64,000 bases of DNA from Halobacillus mangrovi (lineage in GTDB: Bacteria; Bacillota; Bacilli; Bacillales; Halobacillaceae): the NCBI RefSeq assembly GCF_002097535.1, contig NZ_CP020772.1:2232001-2296000 (forward strand). The letters are read 5' to 3'. The position numbers and the translations under genes were made by a program. This document shows, in pieces, positions 9,501 through 16,733 of the stretch (position 1 is its first letter; each line of letters opens with the position of its first letter). The notes beneath the pieces are model-generated. The model saw nothing but the letters and a program-made list of their open reading frames with translations, made no database searches and was not told where the DNA came from.

Positions 9501-10118
9501 CTCCAGTTTAACGATTTATTCAAGCAGCACTTTAATCCTGCTACGATTAATGGAAAAGACCAGGATACTTCCTCTCAACTGAAAGAAGCAAAGGATAAGC
9601 TCGTTGAAGAGATTAATTTTGAGATGAAGCAGGAGCTAAGAGCTATTAGTCTTAGAATCGAACGGCTTATGGAAGATTTGATTAGTAAGCACAGAGAAGA
9701 TATTCAAAGAGAGTTGAAAAAAACTCGTAAAAGCCTGCGTTTAGATGAAGTGGAGTGGGAACCTTTAGAACTTCCTACATTTGATAGGATCATTCAGTTA
9801 GATGAGAAACAGTCGAATGCCGTTTTAAAACAGTTCAAGTCGACAAAAGCTTTTTTTGAAAAAAATGAAAAAGAAGCGATGAAAGAGGAGCTTTCCTCTA
9901 TGGTTTCTCCTTTATTAAAAAAAGAGTTCGAACAAGCCTTAGATGTATTAAATGATCATTACGGTAAGTATTATGAAGTGCGGGCAGAAACGTATAAAGA
10001 GAACTGGGAAAGTCAAATTCGTCATACCTACGAGAGGCTTTCTTATAACCTCCAGCATCCTGTAGACACAACGAGAGTTGAAAAAGCACGAAAAGAAATG
10101 GAGACGATAATGTTCTAA
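6510..10118 (+). CDS. dynA: Two-headed bacterial dynamin DynA
   Basis: A 1202-residue dynamin-family GTPase with two complete GTPase heads in one chain, as in B. subtilis DynA (YpbR, similar length). Head 1 has GHFSAGKST at 49-57 and DTPGVDST near 140; head 2 has GAFSAGKSS near 628 and DTPGADSA near 785. Long charged coiled-coil segments follow each head (about 290-600 and 930-1190). DynA tethers and fuses membranes and helps cells survive membrane damage and phage. AAGGGG lies before ATG 6510. It is single-gene, with a strong terminator after it. Confidence 0.95.
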   Translation: MSLTTENAVYSMKSLYAYMKEHDGTNHSDKILDIIEKLDNNKMMIGFAGHFSAGKSTLINTLLNSEMLPSSPIPTSANIVQLKSGEPFTVAYFRNKLPVIYEGTVDFDLVQALCKDGEEITRVDISHPESGLPENVSVLDTPGVDSTNDADRLITESSLHLMDHMFYVMDYNHVQSEVNLQFLWEMQKRGTPFSLVINQIDKHNENEISFQSFCQSVEDSLDQWGIAAEKIFYTSMRDFELSHNGFEELKGEFEALFKRPYGVIENQARLDVQSIVHECLREAEEDIGQDKQELVERKRELETIVENSHLSIGHPSTMEDTLQQANKDVEKRIFSFIPNAYLMPSGLREDAKAFLESQQKGFKVGFLFSHKKTEEEKSIRKEKFFHHLDEVIEKNLKWPLRDRWLEIAEKHKVTEVRFIEMIQEFPFNYDKDRLSDQVQKGAEVTGEYILRYTDQVASDIKKEARRFSIDLQKQMEAAIQKEKDSDYQKHKEAYDALEETAEVKTKLDQLDTRLKKYRDELYFKLDSEASKKERELVERDLKKRKEQVQAGTKQRSEKKLEESKDKVSRDVDTSSTRGNREKSIESVLANVDRTLSIVKDIQGLEELVQQLKKKKERLRNRHYTVALFGAFSAGKSSFANALLGDHVLPVSPNPTTAAINRISPPTEEHPDRSIQVDVKSESQMIDDLKNLLNRLDVKATDLDSAYHVLLALPEENKEKLEHKQYSFLQAFLDGFPDMKQHMNQTITIPWEHFSKYVSEEKTSCFIESMELYYDCPLTRSGVTLVDTPGADSANARHTDVSFEYIKDADAVLFVTYYNHPFSKADQSFLTQLGRVKDSFAMDKMFFVINAKDLASSVQELNSVEDYLIDQLVKFQIRNPRLYSISSLNGLKEKQGKRTEPSNLDVFETEFHQFLEKELAEVLVHSILQDIEEVSATLHEFIKNAELDENERENQLSLFHEQKKEAITILQDKGMGRGKETLKNKAEKQVFYAHERLMLQFNDLFKQHFNPATINGKDQDTSSQLKEAKDKLVEEINFEMKQELRAISLRIERLMEDLISKHREDIQRELKKTRKSLRLDEVEWEPLELPTFDRIIQLDEKQSNAVLKQFKSTKAFFEKNEKEAMKEELSSMVSPLLKKEFEQALDVLNDHYGKYYEVRAETYKENWESQIRHTYERLSYNLQHPVDTTRVEKARKEMETIMF

Positions 10119-10154
10119 CCGAAAATCAATCACATATGTTATAAAAAACGATCG

Positions 10155-10199
10155 CCCATCTAAGGAATACTTCCTCCTTCTTAGATGGGGGTTTTTTTT
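10155..10199 (+). terminator. Intrinsic terminator of dynA
   Basis: CCCATCTAAG pairs exactly with CTTAGATGGG (10 bp) and is followed by eight T residues. Confidence 0.9.
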
Positions 10200-10202
10200 C
10201 AT

Positions 10203-10232
10203 AAAAAAACAGCCTGATGAACAATCAGACTG
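10203..10232 (-). terminator. Intrinsic terminator of the SurA-like lipoprotein gene
   Basis: On the minus strand CAGTCTGAT pairs with ATCAGGCTG across a 5-base loop and runs into seven T residues. Confidence 0.85.
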
Positions 10233-10240
10233 GTTACTAC

Positions 10241-10942
10241 TTAAATTTTCACTTCAACTTCAGCATTTTCACGCAGTTTTTGAACAAGTTCTACGACTTG
10301 CTGCTGTTTCTTCTGAGATTGAAGCTGCTGCTCTAAGGAAGGTTTGACTTTTTCAAAACTTTCTACGTCTTCCTGTTGACTCTTGAGAGCATCGTATTCT
10401 TTCTTTAGCTCTTCCTCTGTTACTTCAGGCTTCTCAGTGTTGCTGGCGATATATTCGTCCACCTTAATTTGAAGCTTCAGCTGTTCTTTAATTTCTTTTT
10501 CATTTGTATCATTTTCTTCAAGAGCTTGCTTCATTTGTTCTTCACTTTCAAAACGCTGGGAGAACTCTGAATATTTTTTTTCAATTTCTTTATTGGAGAC
10601 TTCGATTCCAGCTTCCTCTGCTGATTGGATTAACAATTCAGATCCGATCATTTGATCAACGATACTTTTTTTTAATTGTTCTTCTTTTCCTTCAAGATCC
10701 ATACCCATCTGGGAATACTGTTCCTTCATGCTTTGGTATTGAGCATTGAAGTCTTTACGGGACAATTCTTCACCATTGACGACAGCAACTGGTCCGCTGC
10801 CTTGTAGCTCGTCCGTTTCTGCACTGTTATCTTTTTCTTGATCCTGACCCTTGTTTGACTCTGTTTCTTCCCCCGAGCTGCAGGCAGTCAGTCCGAAGAC
10901 AGCGATGATCGAAATCGCTAAAATCATGAATAGTTTTTTCAT
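10241..10942 (-). CDS. SurA N-terminal-domain lipoprotein (chaperone/foldase-like)
   Basis: A 233-residue lipoprotein. The start at 10942 gives MKKLFMILAI with a hydrophobic stretch and lipobox LTAC (Cys21), preceded by AAAGGAGAG; a longer frame to 11053 lacks a ribosome site. After an acidic linker, GPVAVVNGEELSRKDF begins a SurA_N-type helical domain (about 55-200). There is no parvulin domain, so this is a chaperone-like relative of PrsA rather than a complete peptidyl-prolyl isomerase. It probably sits on the outer face of the membrane and helps secreted proteins. It is strongly acidic, in keeping with a halophile. Confidence 0.8.
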   Translation of the reverse strand: MKKLFMILAISIIAVFGLTACSSGEETESNKGQDQEKDNSAETDELQGSGPVAVVNGEELSRKDFNAQYQSMKEQYSQMGMDLEGKEEQLKKSIVDQMIGSELLIQSAEEAGIEVSNKEIEKKYSEFSQRFESEEQMKQALEENDTNEKEIKEQLKLQIKVDEYIASNTEKPEVTEEELKKEYDALKSQQEDVESFEKVKPSLEQQLQSQKKQQQVVELVQKLRENAEVEVKI

Positions 10943-11081
10943 CCAGTTGCTCTCCTTTGGTGTCTTATTTAAGGGGAGTGTAGCACAACGGTTATGACTT
11001 GTAAATCCTTTCCTGTAAAGGTGAACATGGAATGAAAGTGGAGCGTTTTGCATATTTATTTTAGAAAAGGAGGGAAGACAA

Positions 11082-11579
11082 ATGTATTATCATCCTCAGC
11101 AAGTTACTTACAGGCAGACATATGCTTCTCAAACCGCTCAAGCTAAGTTTAGAAGCAGCCCTTTAGCACCAGAATTAAAAGGGACCATGATGTTCTATCA
11201 AATGCCTTATGGAGTTGAAGTTTTCGTGCAAGTAGAGGGGCTGCCGGAGTTTCAGAAAAAGAAAAACGGCAAACAAGTCGGACCTCATGGTTTTCACATA
11301 CATGAAAAAGGAGTTTGTGAAATAGGTGATGGAAAAGATCCTTTTGCATCGGCAGGTGGACATTGGAACCCTGACGATCAGCCTCACGGAAACCATGCTG
11401 GAGATTTTCCTGTGTTATTCTCTAACCAGGGGCGGGCAAGAATGATCTTTTTTACGGATCGGTTTAAGGTAAAAGATATCATAGGAAAGTCTGTCATTAT
11501 CCATGAGGGACCTGATGATTATCAATCCCAGCCAAGTGGGGACTCTGGTAAGCGGATCGCATGTGCAATTATAGAATGA
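11082..11579 (+). CDS. sodC: Superoxide dismutase, Cu/Zn family
   Basis: A 165-residue SodC-family protein. All metal ligands can be placed: His-x-His in GFHIHEKG, His in GGHWNP, His in PHG, His and Asp in NHAGDFP, and His in VIIHEG. The disulphide cysteines (GVCE; RIACAI) are also present. It would dismutate superoxide. Unlike B. subtilis YojM there is no signal peptide or lipobox: the protein opens with a Tyr/Gln-rich stretch (MYYHPQQVTYRQTYASQTAQ). It may therefore stay inside the cell or the spore. AAAAGGAGGG precedes the ATG. Confidence 0.9.
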   Translation: MYYHPQQVTYRQTYASQTAQAKFRSSPLAPELKGTMMFYQMPYGVEVFVQVEGLPEFQKKKNGKQVGPHGFHIHEKGVCEIGDGKDPFASAGGHWNPDDQPHGNHAGDFPVLFSNQGRARMIFFTDRFKVKDIIGKSVIIHEGPDDYQSQPSGDSGKRIACAIIE

Positions 11580-11650
11580 ACGTAAATTTATGGTATAAAT
11601 GTCAGAACGATTGTATATACTAACTTTGTAGGGTTGTTAAGAAGCTGTAC

Positions 11651-11679
11651 TTGACTTCACCGGTGAGTCATAGTATAGT
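11651..11679 (+). promoter_or_regulatory. SigA-type promoter of the cold-shock gene
   Basis: TTGACT, a 17-base spacer and TATAGT fit a SigA promoter. The spacer holds the perfect 10-bp palindrome TCACCGGTGA (11657-11666). Transcription would start near 11686, leaving a leader of about 150 bases before the ATG at 11839, as is usual for cold-shock mRNAs that fold as thermosensors. Confidence 0.65.
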
Positions 11680-11838
11680 GGTTTATAAGGTTAAATAAAT
11701 ACCAATAACATGAATTCGTTTTTCGAGTCACCTATTATAAAGAGTGATCAATCATTATTGGTACTTTTTATAATATGTGATTTTTTCATTATGGTAAAAC
11801 GCATATTAATTTTAAGAAACATTGGAGGATCCAATTAC

Positions 11839-12039
11839 ATGAAAACAGGTACAGTGAAGTGGTTCAACGCGGAAAAAGGTTTTGGTTTTATTGAGATCGA
11901 GGGCGAGGATGATGTATTCGTACACTTCAGCGCAATCAATGAAGAAGGTTTCAAATCTCTTGAAGAAGGTCAATCCGTAGAATTTGAAATCACTGAAGGT
12001 AACCGTGGACCACAAGCTGCGAATGTAACTAAACTATAA
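11839..12039 (+). CDS. Cold-shock protein (CspB family)
   Basis: A 66-residue single-domain RNA chaperone. RNP1 (KGFGFI, 13-18) and RNP2 (VFVHF, about 26-30) bind single-stranded nucleic acid. ATTGGAGGAT precedes ATG 11839; a longer in-frame start at 11710 is not credible because the family always begins at this Met. A long leader and a terminator flank the gene. The neighbouring ydjO-like gene is also of a cold-inducible family. Confidence 0.97.
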   Translation: MKTGTVKWFNAEKGFGFIEIEGEDDVFVHFSAINEEGFKSLEEGQSVEFEITEGNRGPQAANVTKL

Positions 12040-12067
12040 TTTAAAACGAACGATATTCGTAAAATAT

Positions 12068-12100
12068 AAAAGAGACTGGCTCGTTAGTCAGTCTCTTTTA
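12068..12100 (+). terminator. Intrinsic terminator of csp
   Basis: AAAGAGACTG pairs with CAGTCTCTTT, a 10-base loop between, then TTTTA. Confidence 0.85.
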
Positions 12101-12132
12101 CATAATTTTCATGTCTAGAGGAGGCTTTATAA

Positions 12133-12342
12133 ATGGCTTTCGGTAAAAAGAATCAGACAGAAATTAAAGAAGAAGAAACAAAAATCTGGGTGTGTACTTC
12201 CGACGATTGTAACTGCTGGATGAGAGACAACTTCAGAACAAATGAAGAGAATATTTGTCCGATGTGTGGAAGTAAAATGGAAGAAGAAAACAAAGTTCTT
12301 CAAGTTGTTGAAAACAACAGCCTTTATTATAAGCAAGACTAG
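12133..12342 (+). CDS. ydjO: Cold-inducible YdjO-family zinc-ribbon protein
   Basis: A 69-residue protein with cysteines at 21, 26, 28, 42 and 45 (VCTSDDCNC and ICPMCGSKM), consistent with a small zinc ribbon. Length and pattern match B. subtilis YdjO, annotated as cold-inducible; the exact role is unknown. AGAGGAGG precedes the ATG. It follows the csp terminator, and readthrough from csp is possible since no clear separate promoter was found. Confidence 0.85.
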   Translation: MAFGKKNQTEIKEEETKIWVCTSDDCNCWMRDNFRTNEENICPMCGSKMEEENKVLQVVENNSLYYKQD

Positions 12343-12344
12343 AC

Positions 12345-12375
12345 AAAAGCGATTGCCCAAAAGCAATCGCTTTTT
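12345..12375 (+). terminator. Intrinsic terminator of ydjO
   Basis: AAAGCGATTGC pairs with GCAATCGCTTT around CCAAAA and ends in a T run. Confidence 0.9.
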
Positions 12376-12440
12376 CTGTTTTCATAAGCGCCATAAAGGG
12401 AATGGGGATCTAGAACTGAAGAATATTGGGAGGGTTCAGA

Positions 12441-13787
12441 ATGGATCAGCAGCTGGAGCGGGTACTAACCACAAAAAACAAGTTAAGAAAACAAACTCTA
12501 TCTACGATTTTAGAGCAATTTGACGGACATTTGATGAATTTATCGCAGTCAAGCAGGAAGAAGAAATACGATAAAATGCGTCAAGACACGTACAGTTTTT
12601 TTCGTGGGAGTGCCTACTTGTTCTTTTACGATGTGATCAATTATCCGTTCACCTTCCACACTCCAGAGGACAAGCCTACATGGATTATGGGAGACATGCA
12701 TTTTGATAACTTCAGTGCTTTTCAGAATGAATCCCATGACATCGTATTTGACGTCGATGATTTCGATGAAGGGTATTTAGGGTCCTATTTGTACGACGTG
12801 TTACGAATGGTCGTTAGTATCCGGCTTTTTGCCAACCAGGGAGAATTTACAAAAGAAGAACAGGACGAGTTTGTCAATCAGTATTTGAAAACTTATATCA
12901 AACAACTAAACGCGTTTAAAGATGGAGAAGCGGACCCGCTTTCTTTACAATTTACCGTCGAAAATACAAAAAAACCGATTAAGAAGGTACTAAAGAAGCT
13001 TGAAAAAAGAAAATCATCCCATGAATTAGATAAACAAACCGTCATTGATCATGATTCGATCCGTTCCTTTGATATCGGCAAAGAAAAACTCTCTTCTGTT
13101 TCAAAGCAGGAGCGAGATCAAATCTCTTCAGCATGGAAGGATTACATCGCATCGCTTGATCCTGATTCAAAGCGTGAGGATGCTTTTTACCAAATAAAAG
13201 ATATCGTTAAGAAAAAAGGTTCAGGTATAGGATCTACAGGTCTGCAACGTTACTATATTTTAATAGAAGGAGAAGCGGAAAAATCAAATTATGATGACAT
13301 CATTCTAGAAGCTAAAGAGGCAAGGACGCCGATTCCTGCTTATTTTTTCCCTTATGATGAACAATTCTGGTCGGATAATAAGCATCAAGGGAGAAGAGTC
13401 ATCCATACCCAAAGAGCGATGCACCACAGGGCAGATCCCTATCTTGGTTACTTCTCCTTGAACGGGCGTGATTTCTATGTAAGAGAACGTTCGCCGTTTT
13501 CCAAAGATCTGAAGGAAAAAGACGTCAATGATTATAAAAGTATGAAGCGTGCGGTTAAAACGATGGCAAAAATCAGTGCCAAAATCCACTCCAGGGCCGA
13601 TGCTGATCTTGAGGAAGGCATACTGAATTATCACAGTGAAAATGCCATACTTGATGCGATCGGTACTAAGAATAAACTTTTTCGCCATCAACTTAGTTTA
13701 TGGTCAGATCATTACCAGGATATAGTTGAACGGGATTACAAGTTATTTAAAGAATGGCTATATGAACAAGAATTTTTTAAATCCTAA
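12441..13787 (+). CDS. DUF2252 family protein
   Basis: A 448-residue protein of DUF2252, a family related in fold to aminoglycoside/choline-type kinases. Signatures are FFRGSAYLFFYD, WIMGDMHFDNFSAF (kinase-like catalytic loop) and FDVDDFDEGYLGSYLYDVLR (metal-binding Asp). The substrate is unknown. ATG 12441 is preceded by GGGAGG; an upstream in-frame TTG overlaps that site and is rejected. It reads in the same direction as the ABC-F gene 75 bases later, but nothing else links them. Confidence 0.85.
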   Translation: MDQQLERVLTTKNKLRKQTLSTILEQFDGHLMNLSQSSRKKKYDKMRQDTYSFFRGSAYLFFYDVINYPFTFHTPEDKPTWIMGDMHFDNFSAFQNESHDIVFDVDDFDEGYLGSYLYDVLRMVVSIRLFANQGEFTKEEQDEFVNQYLKTYIKQLNAFKDGEADPLSLQFTVENTKKPIKKVLKKLEKRKSSHELDKQTVIDHDSIRSFDIGKEKLSSVSKQERDQISSAWKDYIASLDPDSKREDAFYQIKDIVKKKGSGIGSTGLQRYYILIEGEAEKSNYDDIILEAKEARTPIPAYFFPYDEQFWSDNKHQGRRVIHTQRAMHHRADPYLGYFSLNGRDFYVRERSPFSKDLKEKDVNDYKSMKRAVKTMAKISAKIHSRADADLEEGILNYHSENAILDAIGTKNKLFRHQLSLWSDHYQDIVERDYKLFKEWLYEQEFFKS

Positions 13788-13862
13788 CGCACACCTGTTA
13801 TATCCTCCAGTAGAATGGTATAATTTTAATGTTATACATTCGTGAAACTGGAGGATTTAACT

Positions 13863-15482
13863 ATGTTAACAGTAAATAATGTAAGTCTTCGTTTTGGTGA
13901 TCAGAAACTGTTCGAGGACGTCAATATAAAATTCACACCAGGCAACTGTTACGGATTGATTGGAGCTAATGGAGCAGGAAAATCAACTTTTCTTAAAATC
14001 CTTAGTGGTGAAATCGAACCGCAAACAGGAGACGTTTCTCTGAAGAATGACCAGCGTCTAGCCGTTCTAAAACAAAATCACTTTGAATATGACGAGTACA
14101 ATGTTCTGGAAACAGTAATCATGGGTCATACAAGATTGTACGAAGTGATGAAAGAGAAAGATGAGATCTATATGAAAGGTGAATTCACCGAAGAAGATGG
14201 CATGCGTGCAGCAGAGCTTGAGGGTGAATTTGCTGAAATGAATGGATGGGAAGCGGATTCGGATGCCGCTCGTTTACTGAAAGGACTAGGGATCAAAGAA
14301 GATTTGCATGATAAGCAAATGAAAGATCTTGCCGGATCTGAGAAAGTTAAAGTGCTCTTAGCACAAGCCTTATTCGGTAATCCTGATGTTCTTCTTCTGG
14401 ATGAGCCGACCAACCACCTTGATATTAAAGCGATCCAGTGGCTTGAAGACTTTTTAATCGATTTTGAAAATACGGTGATTGTCGTTTCACACGATCGTCA
14501 CTTCCTTAACAATGTATGTACGCATATAGCAGACCTGGATTTTGGAAAAATTCAAATATATGTGGGTAACTATGATTTCTGGTATGAATCCAGTCAATTG
14601 GCAATGAAAATGGCAGAAGAACAGAATAAGAAGAAAGAAGAAAAAATTAAAGATCTAAAAGAATTTATCGCGCGCTTTAGTGCTAATGCATCAAAGTCAA
14701 AACAAGCAACCTCTAGGAAGAAGCTGCTCGATAAAATTACCCTTGATGATATCCAACCATCATCAAGAAAATATCCTTACATTGCTTTTAAAGCAGATCG
14801 AGAAATCGGAAATGATTTATTGACAGTTGAAAATCTATCTAAAACCATCGATGGAGTAAAAGTTCTGGATAATGTCAGCTTCACGTTAAATAAAGATGAT
14901 AAAGTCGCTTTGGTCGGCTCTAGTGAAACAGCCAAAACAGCTTTATTCCAAATCCTTATGGGCGAAATGGAACCGGATGAAGGCACCTTCAAATGGGGTG
15001 TAACAACATCTCAAAGCTATTTCCCTAAAGACAACTCTGCTTTCTTTGAAAGATCGGATTTAAACCTCGTGCAGTGGCTCCGTCAATATTCACCTGAAGA
15101 TGAAACTGAGACGTTTCTACGAAGCTTCTTAGGCCGTATGCTCTTTTCAGGGGAAGAAGCACTGAAGAAAGCGAATGTCTTGTCTGGTGGAGAGAAAGTA
15201 CGGTGCATGCTATCTAAAATGATGCTATCCGGAGCAAATGTTCTTCTTCTGGATGAGCCGACTAACCACCTTGACCTTGAGTCCATTACTTCGTTGAACA
15301 AAGGTCTTATCAATTTCAAAGGATCTGTTATTTTCGCTTCGCATGACCACGAGTTCATTCAAACGATTGCGAACAGAATTATTGAAATTACACCAAATGG
15401 AATCATTGACAAAGAGATGAGTTATGATGAATATTTGGCAGATCCAGAGATTCAAAAACGATCTGCAGCATTAGCTGAATAA
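13863..15482 (+). CDS. ykpA: ABC-F family ATPase (YkpA type)
   Basis: A 539-residue soluble ABC-F protein with two ATPase domains and no membrane segments. Domain 1 has Walker A GANGAGKST (34-42), a signature written DLAGSEKVK, and Walker B VLLLDEPTNHLD. Domain 2 has a standard signature (LSGGEKVR) and Walker B, but its Walker A is GSSETAKT rather than GxNGxGKS. ABC-F proteins act on ribosomes as translation factors or antibiotic protectors; this subgroup resembles YkpA/YbiT and is unlikely to be a drug-resistance type. CTGGAGG precedes ATG 13863. A perfect terminator follows. Confidence 0.88.
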   Translation: MLTVNNVSLRFGDQKLFEDVNIKFTPGNCYGLIGANGAGKSTFLKILSGEIEPQTGDVSLKNDQRLAVLKQNHFEYDEYNVLETVIMGHTRLYEVMKEKDEIYMKGEFTEEDGMRAAELEGEFAEMNGWEADSDAARLLKGLGIKEDLHDKQMKDLAGSEKVKVLLAQALFGNPDVLLLDEPTNHLDIKAIQWLEDFLIDFENTVIVVSHDRHFLNNVCTHIADLDFGKIQIYVGNYDFWYESSQLAMKMAEEQNKKKEEKIKDLKEFIARFSANASKSKQATSRKKLLDKITLDDIQPSSRKYPYIAFKADREIGNDLLTVENLSKTIDGVKVLDNVSFTLNKDDKVALVGSSETAKTALFQILMGEMEPDEGTFKWGVTTSQSYFPKDNSAFFERSDLNLVQWLRQYSPEDETETFLRSFLGRMLFSGEEALKKANVLSGGEKVRCMLSKMMLSGANVLLLDEPTNHLDLESITSLNKGLINFKGSVIFASHDHEFIQTIANRIIEITPNGIIDKEMSYDEYLADPEIQKRSAALAE

Positions 15483-15485
15483 TGT

Positions 15486-15517
15486 AAAAAACCTGCCATC
15501 AACTGGCAGGTTTTTTT
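15486..15517 (+). terminator. Intrinsic terminator of the ABC-F gene
   Basis: AAACCTGCCA pairs with TGGCAGGTTT across a 5-base loop, followed by seven T residues. Confidence 0.9.
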
Positions 15518-15813
15518 ATGTTTCTACCTTTACAGCTAAAAATTACCACCTCTAAACGACAAAAATAGAATGTTTTTAATAGATTAATTATGTAGAAAAA
15601 TACTCCTTAAGATGCATTATTACACTATTTATGTAATTATATAATGAAAAAATAGGGGTTTGTAATGTTTATGAAATGTGGATGTTAACTTTGAAATCAA
15701 ACTGTTAGCTTCCTGTTCTTAAAATCTATTGAGATTCTGCTAATCTAGTAATTGTGAATGAACAACGCGCAATCACGTGATAAGCAACACTTTTAGAGGA
15801 GGCAGAATCTCAT
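15518..15813. other. Regulatory intergenic region upstream of the LysM-3D gene
   Basis: Nearly 300 AT-rich bases without a credible gene. They hold the WalR-like box at 15661-15677, several TGTAAT/TATAATG-like elements between 15629 and 15680, and the ribosome site AGAGGAGG just before the LysM-3D gene. No known riboswitch pattern was recognised. Confidence 0.6.
15661..15677 (+). promoter_or_regulatory. WalR-like box
   Basis: TGTAAT, five bases, TGAAAT differs by one base from the WalR direct repeat TGT(A/T)A(A/T/C)-N5-TGT(A/T)A(A/T/C). In B. subtilis, yocH, the equivalent LysM-3D gene, is a classic WalRK target. The box lies about 135 bases before the start codon. Confidence 0.5.
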
Positions 15814-16593
15814 ATGAAAAAAACAGTTTTTACTGTAGCAGCTACTGTAGCATTAACAGGAGCATTCGCAACGTCTGTCAGTGCAGAGGAATATACAATC
15901 GATAAAGGTGACACTCTTTGGAGTATTTCTCAAAAATATAATGTATCCGTCGATCAACTAAAATCTTGGAATAATTTGAACTCAAATCTCATTTATCCTA
16001 ATCAACAATTAACCGTTTCTAGCGAATCTAAAACATCAAATTCATCCAATCAGTCTAGCAATGCATCCACGTACACGGTTAAATCAGGAGACACACTATG
16101 GGAAATCTCTCAGAAGTTTGGAGTCTCAGTTGATCAATTGATGTCTTGGAATAATCTTTCTTCTACTATGATTTATCCAGGAGATAAATTTTCTGTTAAA
16201 GGAGAAGTAGCTCCAGCATCAACGAAAACAAGCAATAACAGCTCAAGCAACTCTTCTGCAACGCAGACAAGCTCTAACGAAAGCTCCAGCAATGAAGTTG
16301 TAAAAGAATTTACTGCGGAAGCAACAGCGTATACAGCTTACTGCACAGGATGCAGCGGTGTAACAGCAACAGGAATCGACCTTCGTGCTAATCCTGATCA
16401 GAAAGTAATCGCTGTAGACCCGGATGTCATTCCACTAGGTTCTAAAGTATATGTAGAAGGTTATGGTACAGCTATCGCTGGTGACACAGGTGGAGCCATC
16501 AATGGAAACCGTATCGACGTCTTCATGCCAAATCGTGAAGATGCACTCGAGTTCGGACGCAAGTCTGTTAAAGTTCAAGTGCTAAGTGAATAA
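15814..16593 (+). CDS. Secreted LysM-3D peptidoglycan hydrolase (YocH-like)
   Basis: A 259-residue secreted wall protein. Residues 1-24 form a signal peptide with a VSA cleavage site. Two LysM repeats (about 27-70 and 88-131; both have GDTLWxISQKxxVSxDQL) bind peptidoglycan, separated by Ser/Asn-rich linkers. The C-terminal 3D domain (about 166-259) has the family Asp residues in VAVDPDVIPLG-like, GDTGGAI and IDVF segments and resembles lytic transglycosylases of the RpfB/YocH type. It likely trims wall glycan during growth. AGAGGAGG precedes the ATG. Confidence 0.92.
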   Translation: MKKTVFTVAATVALTGAFATSVSAEEYTIDKGDTLWSISQKYNVSVDQLKSWNNLNSNLIYPNQQLTVSSESKTSNSSNQSSNASTYTVKSGDTLWEISQKFGVSVDQLMSWNNLSSTMIYPGDKFSVKGEVAPASTKTSNNSSSNSSATQTSSNESSSNEVVKEFTAEATAYTAYCTGCSGVTATGIDLRANPDQKVIAVDPDVIPLGSKVYVEGYGTAIAGDTGGAINGNRIDVFMPNREDALEFGRKSVKVQVLSE

Positions 16594-16636
16594 TTGGAAG
16601 CAATCTCTCCCTATTATTGCTTTTATATGATATATA

Positions 16637-16667
16637 AAACCCGCTTTTCGTCGAAAAGTGGGTTTTT
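16637..16667 (+). terminator. Intrinsic terminator of the LysM-3D gene
   Basis: AAACCCGCTTTTCG pairs with CGAAAAGTGGGTTT and ends in five T residues. Confidence 0.85.
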
Positions 16668-16733
16668 CATGTTCTTTTTGCTTTAGGTTATGAGTGGTTA
16701 TTGATAGACTAAGAGCAAATCCAGAGGAGAAAG

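Noticed and set aside
10943..11053. N-terminal extension of the SurA-like lipoprotein by 37 residues.
   Set aside because: It would bury the signal peptide and lipobox inside the protein; the ribosome site lies before 10942.
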